Shown: piece after piece, positions 1-8,245 of the stretch
Position numbering within the stretch: position 1 is the first letter of the stretch
Layout of the letters: the number at the start of each line of letters is the position of its first letter
Assembly (NCBI GenBank): GCA_963746465.1
Contig: CAVVAY010000013.1
Span: 620,001 to 684,000 of the forward strand
DNA from: CAVVAY01 sp963746465
GTDB taxonomy: Bacteria; Actinomycetota; Actinomycetes; JACCUZ01
Length of the DNA: 64,000 nt
Direction of reading: 5' to 3'
Translations under genes and position numbers: made by a program
The notes under the pieces: model-generated
What the model was told of the DNA's origin: nothing
Database searches by the model: none
What the model saw: the letters and a program-made list of their open reading frames with translations, nothing else

Positions 1-103
1 CGCCCCCGACCAGCAAGCCGAGCAGGGCACCCGTCGCGGTGATGACCGCGAGCCGACGGGCAGCCAGCTCGGCGGGTGCCCGCCATTCCTCTCCCTGGTC
101 CAC
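1..103 (-). CDS. N-terminus of a probable membrane protein (partial, runs off the window)
   Basis: A GTG start at 103-101 overlaps the stop codon of the next gene upstream on the same strand (reads TAGTG), so the two are probably translationally coupled. The visible 34 residues begin with a short charged segment and continue into a hydrophobic Ala/Leu/Gly-rich stretch that looks like the first membrane helix. The rest lies outside the window, so no family can be assigned. Its position at the end of the nudC run suggests the last or next-to-last gene of that operon. Confidence 0.5.
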   Translation of the reverse strand, partial: MDQGEEWRAPAELAARRLAVITATGALLGLLVGG

Positions 104-720
104 TAGCGGTCCAGGTCGAGGCGGAAGGTGTCGCCGTCCCGTCGGAAGCCGAGCCGGTCGTAGTACGGCGCGACCATCCCGGGCGGCGTGAGGACGCGGG
201 AGAAGCCGCGGTCGCGGAACAGCCCGCTGCGCCGGTAGACGAACTCGCCCGGCGTGAAGTCGCGGAACCGGGGAGTGACGTAGTCCAGCTCGACCTGGGC
301 GACTCCCCCGCCTGCATCGCGCACCAGCACGACGCCCACGGTCTCGTCGCCGTGCTGGACGAGGAACGCCAAGGTGCCGACGTCCGGCGGTCCGGTGAAG
401 CCGGGCAGGAAGCGGCGGATGTCCTCGCCGTGCACCGTCAGCACGTGCTGGAGGTAGGCGTCGGCGGCGCCGACCTCGAGCACCTGGTAGGCGCTCTCGT
501 CGTGCCGTTCCTTGAGCAGGCGACGGATGAACCAGACGTTGATCCCGGCCAGGACCGCATTCATGGCCACCATCGGCCAGATGCCCAGCAGGGCGTTGAA
601 GACGACGAGGACGCTGCTGGCCACCAGGTTCAGGGCGCGGAACCGCAGCACCCGGGCCTGCAGCAGCGAGTAGATGAGCAACGCCGAGCCGGCCCAGCCC
701 AGTGCGTCCAGCCAGCTCAC
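103..720 (-). CDS. YgjV-like membrane domain fused to a soluble GNAT-like domain
   Basis: The 205-residue protein starts at GTG 720. Roughly residues 5-75 form three hydrophobic segments resembling the small YgjV-type inner-membrane module. Residues about 80-205 are soluble and mixed alpha/beta. They end in a strand-turn pattern (APYYDRLGFRRDGD) that looks like the C-terminal part of an acetyltransferase fold, where 'YxxLGF' is common. No acyl-CoA-binding loop is clear, so catalysis is unproven. The gene follows nudC by 3 nt and overlaps the next gene by one base, so it belongs to the same operon. The domain combination is inferred from sequence character only. Confidence 0.7.
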   Translation of the reverse strand: MSWLDALGWAGSALLIYSLLQARVLRFRALNLVASSVLVVFNALLGIWPMVAMNAVLAGINVWFIRRLLKERHDESAYQVLEVGAADAYLQHVLTVHGEDIRRFLPGFTGPPDVGTLAFLVQHGDETVGVVLVRDAGGGVAQVELDYVTPRFRDFTPGEFVYRRSGLFRDRGFSRVLTPPGMVAPYYDRLGFRRDGDTFRLDLDR

Positions 721-723
721 CGG

Positions 724-1629
724 TCAGCCCTCCACGTGGTGGGGCAGGGGCTCGCCGTACCAGTGCTCGATCAGCCGGCGCGCGATCGAGATCGACGGTG
801 ACATCTGCACCCGCCCGCTGCCGATGTCGTCGCGCAGCGCAGCCCGGGTGTACCACCTGGCCTCGGCGATCTCGCCGTCATGACGGTGGACCTCGGTGGT
901 GCGGGCGTGCGCGCTGAACCCGAGCATCAGGCTGGACGGGAACGGCCAGGGCTGGCTGCCGAGGTAGGTCACCGCACCGATCTCGACGCCGACCTCCTCG
1001 TGCACCTCACGTCGGACCGCGGCCTCCAGCGACTCGCCCGGCTCGACGAACCCGGCCAGCGTCGAGAACCTGCCCTCCGGCCAGCTGGCCTGCCGGCCGA
1101 GCAGCAGGCGGTCGTCGTCGTCGACCACCAGCATGATCACGGCGGGGTCGGTCCGCGGGTAGTGCTCGCTTCCGTCGGCCAGGCAGCGCCTGGTGTGACC
1201 GGCGTTCTCCGGCCGGGTGTCCGCCCCGCACCGCGGGCAGTGCCGGTGCGTGACGTGCCAGTTCGCCAACGAGACCGCGTGCACCACCAGGCCCGCCTCC
1301 AGGTCGTCCAGCCCCGCGCCGATCTCACGCAGCCCCAGGAAGCGGGGAGCGTGCTCGTCGCCGGTGTCCGGACCGTCCTCGACGGCGGCGAAGTAGGCCA
1401 CACCGTCGAAGCTGCCGAGGAAGATCCTGCGCTCCTCCGGCACGTCCGGACGCGTGCCCAGGTCCAGCCGTGGAGGGTCTCCGGTCACCGCGGCCCGGCC
1501 GTCGCGCAGCCGGAGCACCCGGGTGGTCGGGTCGGCCCAGGCCGACGCCAGCCATGCCGTGTCGGTGCGCCGGCCGGCATCCCGGTCGACGACGGCGCGG
1601 GCAAGGGCGAGGTCGGGCAGCGTGGTCAT
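724..1629 (-). CDS. nudC: NADH pyrophosphatase / NAD-capped RNA hydrolase NudC
   Basis: The 301-residue protein hydrolyses NAD(H) to NMN(H) and AMP, and in the family also removes NAD caps from RNA. It has an N-terminal domain, a zinc-ribbon region with CPRC and one further Cys (RRC; the usual fourth Cys is not visible), then a complete Nudix box (GFVEPGESLEAAVRREVHEE). The NudC signature SQPWPFPSS follows, which separates it from other Nudix enzymes. ATG 1629 gives the family length; longer readings add low-complexity sequence that overlaps the upstream peptidase gene. It lies 10 nt after the dipeptidase. nudC also lies near adnAB in mycobacteria (Rv3199c). Confidence 0.93.
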   Translation of the reverse strand: MTTLPDLALARAVVDRDAGRRTDTAWLASAWADPTTRVLRLRDGRAAVTGDPPRLDLGTRPDVPEERRIFLGSFDGVAYFAAVEDGPDTGDEHAPRFLGLREIGAGLDDLEAGLVVHAVSLANWHVTHRHCPRCGADTRPENAGHTRRCLADGSEHYPRTDPAVIMLVVDDDDRLLLGRQASWPEGRFSTLAGFVEPGESLEAAVRREVHEEVGVEIGAVTYLGSQPWPFPSSLMLGFSAHARTTEVHRHDGEIAEARWYTRAALRDDIGSGRVQMSPSISIARRLIEHWYGEPLPHHVEG

Positions 1630-1639
1630 CGCGGGGTTG

Positions 1640-3055
1640 TCACTGGCGAAGCGTCCGCGCGAGGTCGTCCCACAGGTGCGCGGCTGCCTCGGCGCCCTTG
1701 AGCAGCAAGGGAATCTCGACCTTCTCGTTCGGCGCGTGCCACCCGTCGTCGGGCAGGCTGATGCCGAGGAACACGACCGGGGCGCCGGTGACGTCCTGCA
1801 GGTCAGCCTCCGGTCCGGAGCCACCCTCACGGGTGTAGAGCACCTCGGTGCCGAACGCGGTGGACATCGCGCGGGTGACCGAGCCGAGCGCCGGGTGGTC
1901 GAGCGGCGTGAGGCACGGCCGTACACCGCCGCCGTACCAGTGCATCGACCACTCGATGCCGGCCGGGACGACGGCGCCGAGCCAGGCCTCGAACTTGCGC
2001 TGCACGTCGAGCGGGTCCTGGCCGGCGACCAGGCGGAAGGACACCTTTGCGTGCCCCTCCGCGGGCACGATCGTCTTGTGCCCGGCCTCGGTGTAGCCGC
2101 CCCAGATGCCGTTGACCTCGGCAGTCGGGCGGGCCCAGACTCGTTCCAGGGTGCTGAAGCCCTTCTCGCCGTACGCCGTCTCGCTGCGGGCGTTCGCCAG
2201 CCACTCGTGCTCGTCGAACGGAAGCTTGGCGATCAGCGCGCGCTCGTCGTCGGTGAGCTCGACGATGCCGTCGTAGAACCCGTCGATGGTCACGTGCCCG
2301 TCGGCGTCGTGCATCGCAGCGAGCACCCGGCACATCTCGGTCAGCGGGTTGCGGATCGCCCCGCCGAACGAGCCGGAGTGCACGTCGCCAGTGGGCCCGC
2401 GGAAGTCGACCTGGCCGTCGGTCATGCCGCGCATGCCGGTGCAGACGGTCGGGGTCTCGCGCGACCACATCCCGGTGTCGGACACCACGACCACGTCGCA
2501 GGTCAGCCGGTCGGCGTTCTCCTTCAGCAGCGCGGCGAAGTTCGGCGAACCGGACTCCTCCTCGCCCTCGACGACGAGCTTCAGGCTCACCGCCGGACTG
2601 GTGCGGCCGGTTGCTGCGAGGTGCGCGCGCACCCCGAGGGTGTGGAACCAGACCTGGCCCTTGTCGTCAGCGGCACCCCGGGCCAGCAGCCGGTCGCCGA
2701 CCACGGTGGGCTCGAACGGCGGGTGCTCCCACAGGTCCAGCGGCGTGACGGGCTGCACGTCGTGATGGCCGTAGACCAGAGCAGTGGGGGCGTCCGGGTC
2801 GTCACTGGGCCACTCCGCGAAAACGGCGGGAAGTCCCGCTGTCTCCCAGACCTCGACGGTCGGGAAGCCGGTGTCGCGCAACGCCTGGGCGAGGTGGTCG
2901 GCGGACCGGCGTACGTCCTCGGCATGGGCCGGGTCGCCGGAGATGGATGGGATGCGCAGCCACTCGATCAGGCCGCGGACGAGGTCGTCCGCCCCGGCGT
3001 CGACCGCCGCGCGGACGGCGGTGGTCTGGTCGCTGGTGTCGGTGCCGGAACTCAT
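1640..3055 (-). CDS. M20-family zinc dipeptidase
   Basis: The 471-residue cytosolic metallopeptidase belongs to the M20 (ArgE/DapE/CPG2-type) family. Metal and catalytic motifs are in order: YGHHDVQP (metal His and catalytic Asp), ARGAADDKGQ (bridging Asp), EGEEESGS (catalytic and metal Glu pair), VVVSDTGMW (metal Asp) and the C-terminal TEAGHKTIVP region. The dimerisation (lid) insert lies between the two halves. Start ATG 3055 is preferred over an upstream start at 3088 because the 11 extra residues are Arg-rich and unconserved in character. It is divergent from the EEP gene and the probable first gene of the nudC operon. Substrate peptides cannot be predicted. Confidence 0.9.
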   Translation of the reverse strand: MSSGTDTSDQTTAVRAAVDAGADDLVRGLIEWLRIPSISGDPAHAEDVRRSADHLAQALRDTGFPTVEVWETAGLPAVFAEWPSDDPDAPTALVYGHHDVQPVTPLDLWEHPPFEPTVVGDRLLARGAADDKGQVWFHTLGVRAHLAATGRTSPAVSLKLVVEGEEESGSPNFAALLKENADRLTCDVVVVSDTGMWSRETPTVCTGMRGMTDGQVDFRGPTGDVHSGSFGGAIRNPLTEMCRVLAAMHDADGHVTIDGFYDGIVELTDDERALIAKLPFDEHEWLANARSETAYGEKGFSTLERVWARPTAEVNGIWGGYTEAGHKTIVPAEGHAKVSFRLVAGQDPLDVQRKFEAWLGAVVPAGIEWSMHWYGGGVRPCLTPLDHPALGSVTRAMSTAFGTEVLYTREGGSGPEADLQDVTGAPVVFLGISLPDDGWHAPNEKVEIPLLLKGAEAAAHLWDDLARTLRQ

Positions 3056-3104
3056 GCGCCGAACCCTACGGCCCGGCGTTGTGCGCACTTCGCGGACCGT
3101 CGGC

Positions 3105-3110
3105 TAGCGT
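3105..3110 (+). promoter_or_regulatory. Leaderless -10 element (TAGCGT) for the EEP gene
   Basis: TAGCGT lies exactly 7 nt before ATG 3118, and no Shine-Dalgarno sequence separates them. This is the usual geometry of actinobacterial leaderless transcripts. No convincing -35 hexamer is seen. Confidence 0.5.
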
Positions 3111-3117
3111 CGGCGCG

Positions 3118-3888
3118 ATGCGGGTGGCCACGTTCAACCTGCTCAGTGGCCGGTCGCTGAGCGACGGCCAGATCCGCGCGGGCGACCTCGAGGACGCGGC
3201 GGCCGAGATCGACGCCGACGTGGTCGGGCTGCAGGAGGTCGACCTCGCCCAGGAACGTTCCGGTGGCGTCGACCAGACGGCGCTGGTGGCCGCTGCGATC
3301 GGTGCCGGATGGAGCCGTTTCGTCCCGGCAGTCGACGGTACGCCGGGTGAGGTGTGGACCGCGTCGACGCACGACGACGGCGCGCTGACGACCGGCCCGG
3401 CGTACGGCGTCGGCCTGGTGTCCCGGCTGCCGGTGCTGTCGTGGCGGGTCCGCCGGTTCGGGCCCGCACCGATCGGGATGCCGTTGCTGGTGCCCGGCAT
3501 CCGCGGGCTGACCCACGTGCCGGACGAGCCGCGGATCGCGCTGGCCGCGGTCGTGGAGGGCTCAGCCGGACCGTTCACCGTGCTCACGGCGCACCTGTCG
3601 TTCATGCCCGGATGGAACGTCCGGCAGCTGCGCGCCATCACGCGCTGGGCCCGCTCGATGCCCGGGCCGCGGCTGCTGCTCGGCGACTTCAACCTGCCCG
3701 GCGCGGTCCCACGGCTGGTCACCGGGTGGACCCAGCTGGCCCGGCTGCCGACGTACCCCTCCTGGCGCCCGCGGGTGCAGTTCGACCACGTGCTCGCCGA
3801 CGTACCGATGCCGGTGACCGACGTCCGCACCCTCCGCCTGCCCGTGAGCGACCACTGCGCGCTCGTCGTCGACCTCGATCACTGGTAG
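3118..3888 (+). CDS. Endonuclease/exonuclease/phosphatase (EEP) family protein
   Basis: The 256-residue soluble Mg-dependent phosphodiesterase fold has its diagnostic residues: N-terminal ATFNLLSG, metal Glu in GLQEVD, GDFN (catalytic Asp/Asn) and the C-terminal SDHCALVVD (catalytic Asp-His). EEP enzymes act on nucleic acids, phospholipids or inositol phosphates; nothing here shows which. The start at ATG 3118 is set by the leaderless -10 element and by the MRVATFN family N-terminus. It shares a 62-nt divergent spacer with the dipeptidase. Its 3' end overlaps the convergent next gene by 10 nt. Confidence 0.88.
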   Translation: MRVATFNLLSGRSLSDGQIRAGDLEDAAAEIDADVVGLQEVDLAQERSGGVDQTALVAAAIGAGWSRFVPAVDGTPGEVWTASTHDDGALTTGPAYGVGLVSRLPVLSWRVRRFGPAPIGMPLLVPGIRGLTHVPDEPRIALAAVVEGSAGPFTVLTAHLSFMPGWNVRQLRAITRWARSMPGPRLLLGDFNLPGAVPRLVTGWTQLARLPTYPSWRPRVQFDHVLADVPMPVTDVRTLRLPVSDHCALVVDLDHW

Positions 3889-4850
3889 GAGATCATTCGC
3901 GGCCGCGGCCGCCGGGTCATGGTCTGCTCCGGGGTGAACGTCGGGTGGTCCTCGTCGTAGAAGTTCTTCCAGCCCAGCGGCGCACCGTCCGGCCGAGCCG
4001 CCTTGACCGAGCGCCAGGTGGCGAGCTTCTGCGCGGCGCCGCCTTGGCCGTCCATGTGGACGAGCAGGGCGAGCTCCGGCCGGTCGGCGCGCAGCAGGTG
4101 CTCGCGGCCGATCATCGACAGCCGGAACTGGTGCACGACGAACAGCTTCTGCGGCAGCTTCTCGCGGCGGACCAGCACGGCGAGCCAGGACGACGTCCGG
4201 TTGAGCTCGGCGGCGTCGATGCTGCCGATCTGGCCGAGCGGCTTCTGCGCGGGACCGAGCTTCCACTCCGGGTCGACCGCCAGGCCGACGTGCGGCAGCA
4301 GGAGGAGGGCTTCGTAGCGCCGTGCCTGGTCGAGCAGGTCGGCCCGGCCGGGCTGCAGGTCGAGCAGCACGAACATGCCGGCCCGCCCGGCGGCCATCAC
4401 CCACGGCCGCAGGCTGCGGACACTGGACTCCCCCGAGTAGTCGCCGTCGCGGCCGGCCGAGCGTTGCGCGACGGTCGCGATGATCTCGAACGCCGGCACC
4501 ACCGGGACCCTGCTGAGAGTGCGGTAGGGGCGGGCCACCCGACGGGCCCGGTCGACCGAGGCGACGATGCCCTGCTCGCCGAGCACGCCGAGCGACGGAG
4601 CGCCGGGGTGGCCGTAGAGCGCGACGAGTCGACGACCCGGGAAGAGCACCCGGCCGCCACCCGGCAGCTCGACGGGCGGCGGGTCCGGCGGGGTCGTGGT
4701 GTCCGGGGTGGGGACGGCCGCTGCTCTGGGCGGGACCGGACCGTCCCCCGGCGGGACCAGTGCGGTGGACGCCTGCGCACCGAGCCATCCGGTGAGGAGC
4801 AGGGCTGCGCAGGCCGCCCCGACCACCGCTGACCTGCGCACCCGGCCCAC
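3879..4850 (-). CDS. Exported or membrane-anchored protein of unknown function, possible glycosidase-like barrel
   Basis: The 323-residue protein has an N-terminal signal or anchor (basic start, then a hydrophobic Ala/Leu segment to about residue 30). A Pro/Thr-rich linker to about residue 62 follows, then a soluble domain with regularly spaced beta strands (LVALYGHPG, VPAFEIIAT, GMFVLLDLQPG, VGLAVDPEW, LFVVHQFRL, LALLVHMDG). Alternating strands with conserved acidic and aromatic residues recall a TIM barrel, but I cannot assign a family. No lipobox Cys is seen near the N-terminus. It is convergent with the EEP gene and upstream of none of the adnAB genes, so it is probably transcribed alone. 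Confidence 0.75.
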   Translation of the reverse strand: MGRVRRSAVVGAACAALLLTGWLGAQASTALVPPGDGPVPPRAAAVPTPDTTTPPDPPPVELPGGGRVLFPGRRLVALYGHPGAPSLGVLGEQGIVASVDRARRVARPYRTLSRVPVVPAFEIIATVAQRSAGRDGDYSGESSVRSLRPWVMAAGRAGMFVLLDLQPGRADLLDQARRYEALLLLPHVGLAVDPEWKLGPAQKPLGQIGSIDAAELNRTSSWLAVLVRREKLPQKLFVVHQFRLSMIGREHLLRADRPELALLVHMDGQGGAAQKLATWRSVKAARPDGAPLGWKNFYDEDHPTFTPEQTMTRRPRPRMISYQ

Positions 4851-4900
4851 TGTGCCGGGCGATCGGCGTCGAGCCCGTTCGACGCGCGGGAGCGTCCGGG

Positions 4901-7900
4901 TCAGGCGACCGGGACGGACCGGATCAGCTCGACCAGCCCCGCTTCGTCGAGCACATCGGCCGGACGCACCGTCACGTCGGATGCGACGTGGTGGAAGGCC
5001 GCACGGATGTTGCCCAGCGGCTCTCCGGAGAGGTGGTGCCAGGCCAGCCGGTAGACCGCGAGCTGGACGGCGGCCGCGGTGGCCTCGGCGCCGGACTTCG
5101 GCGGACCGGTCTTCCAGTCGACGACGTCGACCGTCCCGTCCGGAGCATCGGTGAACACCGCGTCGCAGCGGCCGCGCAGCAGCAGCCCGTCGACCACCAT
5201 GTCGAAGGGAAGCTCCACCTCTGCGGGGACCCGGGACGCCCAGCTGCTCTGGTCGAAGGCTGTCTGCAGGGCCAGCAGGTCGTCGTCCGGCTCGGCCGTC
5301 TCGTCGGCGGCGCCGGGCAGCTCGTCGACGTCGAGCAGCCGCTGCTGCCCCCAGCGGGCCTCCAGCCAGAGGTGGAACCGGGTGCCTCTGCGGGCCATCG
5401 GCGCCGGCTTGCGGGGCAGCGGGCGGCGCAGCGACCTGGCGAGCTCGGCCGGGTCGCGCCGCAGCATGACCAGCTGGGACACCGACAGGCGCGCCGGCAG
5501 CTCGACGGTGTCGGACCCGGCGTCCCGGCGCTTCCCGGCCAGCTCGGCGAGGAGCAGCTCGAGCTCGGCGTCCCAGCTCTGCACGCGGGCGAGATGCCGC
5601 TCGGGGACCTCAGGCGGCGGACCGTGGTCGGCTGCGCGGACCAGCTCGGCAGCGGCCTCGACCCTCGACCGGCGCTCGCCGAGCGGGTCGTAGGGCCAGG
5701 TGGCCGAGATGGGCTCGGCCGCCAGCGGGTTGGCGTCGTCGTCGGCCGGTTCGTCCGCCCACGCCACGACCTCGCCACCGCCGTCGCGGCACAGCTCGGC
5801 CAGCTCGTCGAGCAGGCCGGACGGCCCGCGCTTCTTGGTGACGCCGGCGTCCCACCAGTAGCCGGAGCAGAGCAGCAGGTCGCGGGCCCGGGTCACGGCG
5901 ACGTAGGCGAGTCGTCGTTCCTCGAGGGCGCCGCGGTCCTGACACCCCTGGCGGAACTCGGCGAGCAGCTCGTGGGCGGCCACCTGGTCGCCGGCGTCCT
6001 CCCAGCGCAGCACCGGGAGCTCGGAGCGGTCGCCGCGCAGCGGGAACGGCAGGGTGGCGCACTGCTTCGTCCAGTCGGCCACCGGCTGGTTGTCGACGGG
6101 GAACACGGTCTTGGTCAGGCCTGCCACCACGACGACGTCCCACTCGAGCCCCTTGGCCGCGTGCACGGTCATCAGCTGCACCCGGGAACCGTCGGGCTCG
6201 GCGACCTCGACCTCGAGCCCCCGCTCCCGCTCCTCCGCGGTGTCGAGGTAGGCCAGGAAGGCGAGCAGCCCGGGGTCCTCGCCGGAGGCGACGAACTCCT
6301 CGGCGACCTCGACCAGCCGGTCGATGTCGAGCAGCGCGTCGGAGGCCCGGACTCCCGGACGGGAGGCCAGCTCGACGTCGAGGTCGAGCGAGCGGACCAC
6401 CGCCATCACCAGGTCGGGCAGCGAGCTCGCGCTGAGCCGCCGGAGCCGCCGGAGCTCGTCGCGCAGCCGCAGCAGCCGCGCAAGGCCGTCGGCCGAGTAC
6501 GACGCCGGGTCGCCCGGGTCGTCGAGCGCATCGACCAGGCTGCGCTCGTCGACGGCGTCGTACTCCGGATCGGGGAGGTCGTCGTCCCCGCCGTCCGCTG
6601 CCCCCGCGACAGGCCCGCCGGTGACGCCCCAGTGGCCGCGGACGGCCAGCCGCCGGGCTCGTCGGCCCAACGCATCGAGGTCGCGCGGGCCGAGCCGCCA
6701 CCGCGGCCCGGCCAGCAGCCGCACCAGCGCCGCACCGGCGGTCGGATCGGCGAGCACCCGCAAGGTGCTGACCACGTCGACCACCTCGGGCTCGTGCAGC
6801 AGGCCGCCGAGACCGACCACCTCGCACGGCACTCCGCGGTCGCGCAGCGCCGACTCGAGCCGCGGGAAGTGGGATCGTTTGCGCGCCAGCACCGCGACCT
6901 TCCCCCAGTCGATCGCCGCGCCACCGCGGCCCAGTCCGGCCACCTGCTCGGCGACCCAGTCGGCCTCGTCGACGACGGTCGGGTGCAGGGCCACCACGAC
7001 CCGGCCGGCCGCCTCCCGCCCGGGCCCGGGCCGCAGGTGCTGGTCACCCTCGTCGCCGCGCACCGGGATGCCGTCGGCGACCAGGTTCGCCGCGCCGAGG
7101 ATCGCGGCGCCGTTGCGGAAGCTCACGGTCAGCCGGCTCGAGCCCGCGGGCTGGGCGCCGGCGAAGTCGGCACCGAACCGCTCGAGGTTGCCGGCGCTGG
7201 CGCCACGCCAGCCGTAGATCGACTGACGGGGGTCGCCGACCGCGGTGACCGGGTGCCCGGCGAACAGCGAGGTCAGCAGCACCCGCTGGGCCTCGCCGGT
7301 GTCCTGGTACTCGTCCAGCAGGACCGCGCCGAACCGGCCGCGCTCGATCTCGCCGACCTCGGGGTGCGCGCCGGCGATCTGCGCGGCGACGGCCACCTGG
7401 TCGCCGTAGTCCATGACGCCGTGGTCGCGCTTGGCGGCGGTGTACGCCGCCACCATCGGCAGCAGCGCGAGCCGTGCCTCGAGCAGGTCGAGCAGGGCGC
7501 GGACGTCCTTGTAGTGGCCCGGCGTGCGCTGGCCGGCGGCGCGTGGCAGCGACTCGAGGTGTGCGCGCACCCGGGCGGTCAGCGCCACGATCTCTTCCGG
7601 GTCGCGCAGGTGCTCGGACAGATCGGCGCTCAGCGACAGGACGTCGCCGACCACGGTGGTGACCGCGCGCTCGACCGCCTCCATCGCACCGTCGTAGGAC
7701 TCGACGACCCGTGCGGCGTACTGCCAGCTGACGGCCTCGCCCACCAGCCGGGTGCTGGGCTCGCGGCCGATGCGCAGCGCGTGCTCCCCGACCAGCGCGG
7801 CGGCGTAGGAGTGGTACGTCGTCACCGTCGGCTCACCGGTGCGCAGCGCAGCGACGATGTCGTCAGCCAGGAACGGAGCGCTCTCGTGCGCGTGCCGCAG

Positions 7901-8245
7901 CCGGCTCAGCATCCGGCGGACCCGCTCGCCCAGCTCGGCGGCCGCCTTGCGGGTGAACGTGAGGCCGAGCACGCGGTGCGGCTCGACCAGCCCGTTGGCC
8001 ACCAGCCACACCACGCGCAGACCCATCGTCTGGGTCTTGCCCGACCCGGCACCCGCGACCACGACCTGCGGCAGCAGCGGCGCCGTGATCGCCGCGGCCT
8101 GCTCGGGCGTCGGCGGGTGCGACTCACCCAGACGGACCGCGAGCTCGGCCGGCGTCAGCAGGACGCCCCGGTCGGGCGACGCGTCGAACAGGCTGGCCTG
8201 ACCCTGGCTGGATCGCGCCGCGCGCCCGGTGCGGCTGGGGCTCAC
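4901..8245 (-). CDS. adnB: AdnB subunit of the AdnAB helicase-nuclease
   Basis: The 1114-residue UvrD-like ATPase is fused to a C-terminal RecB-type nuclease. Walker A is GAGSGKTQ (near residue 60), motif Ia LTFTRKAA, Walker B LLDEYQDT, and motif III GDPRQSIYGWRGA. The nuclease motif VDVVDWKTG lies near residue 1050. AdnAB is the actinobacterial dimeric machine that resects double-strand breaks. Start GTG 8245 overlaps the adnA stop (GTGA), giving tight coupling, and yields the mycobacterial AdnB size. Longer readings from 8956 are out-of-frame sequence inside adnA. Confidence 0.93.
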   Translation of the reverse strand: MSPSRTGRAARSSQGQASLFDASPDRGVLLTPAELAVRLGESHPPTPEQAAAITAPLLPQVVVAGAGSGKTQTMGLRVVWLVANGLVEPHRVLGLTFTRKAAAELGERVRRMLSRLRHAHESAPFLADDIVAALRTGEPTVTTYHSYAAALVGEHALRIGREPSTRLVGEAVSWQYAARVVESYDGAMEAVERAVTTVVGDVLSLSADLSEHLRDPEEIVALTARVRAHLESLPRAAGQRTPGHYKDVRALLDLLEARLALLPMVAAYTAAKRDHGVMDYGDQVAVAAQIAGAHPEVGEIERGRFGAVLLDEYQDTGEAQRVLLTSLFAGHPVTAVGDPRQSIYGWRGASAGNLERFGADFAGAQPAGSSRLTVSFRNGAAILGAANLVADGIPVRGDEGDQHLRPGPGREAAGRVVVALHPTVVDEADWVAEQVAGLGRGGAAIDWGKVAVLARKRSHFPRLESALRDRGVPCEVVGLGGLLHEPEVVDVVSTLRVLADPTAGAALVRLLAGPRWRLGPRDLDALGRRARRLAVRGHWGVTGGPVAGAADGGDDDLPDPEYDAVDERSLVDALDDPGDPASYSADGLARLLRLRDELRRLRRLSASSLPDLVMAVVRSLDLDVELASRPGVRASDALLDIDRLVEVAEEFVASGEDPGLLAFLAYLDTAEERERGLEVEVAEPDGSRVQLMTVHAAKGLEWDVVVVAGLTKTVFPVDNQPVADWTKQCATLPFPLRGDRSELPVLRWEDAGDQVAAHELLAEFRQGCQDRGALEERRLAYVAVTRARDLLLCSGYWWDAGVTKKRGPSGLLDELAELCRDGGGEVVAWADEPADDDANPLAAEPISATWPYDPLGERRSRVEAAAELVRAADHGPPPEVPERHLARVQSWDAELELLLAELAGKRRDAGSDTVELPARLSVSQLVMLRRDPAELARSLRRPLPRKPAPMARRGTRFHLWLEARWGQQRLLDVDELPGAADETAEPDDDLLALQTAFDQSSWASRVPAEVELPFDMVVDGLLLRGRCDAVFTDAPDGTVDVVDWKTGPPKSGAEATAAAVQLAVYRLAWHHLSGEPLGNIRAAFHHVASDVTVRPADVLDEAGLVELIRSVPVA

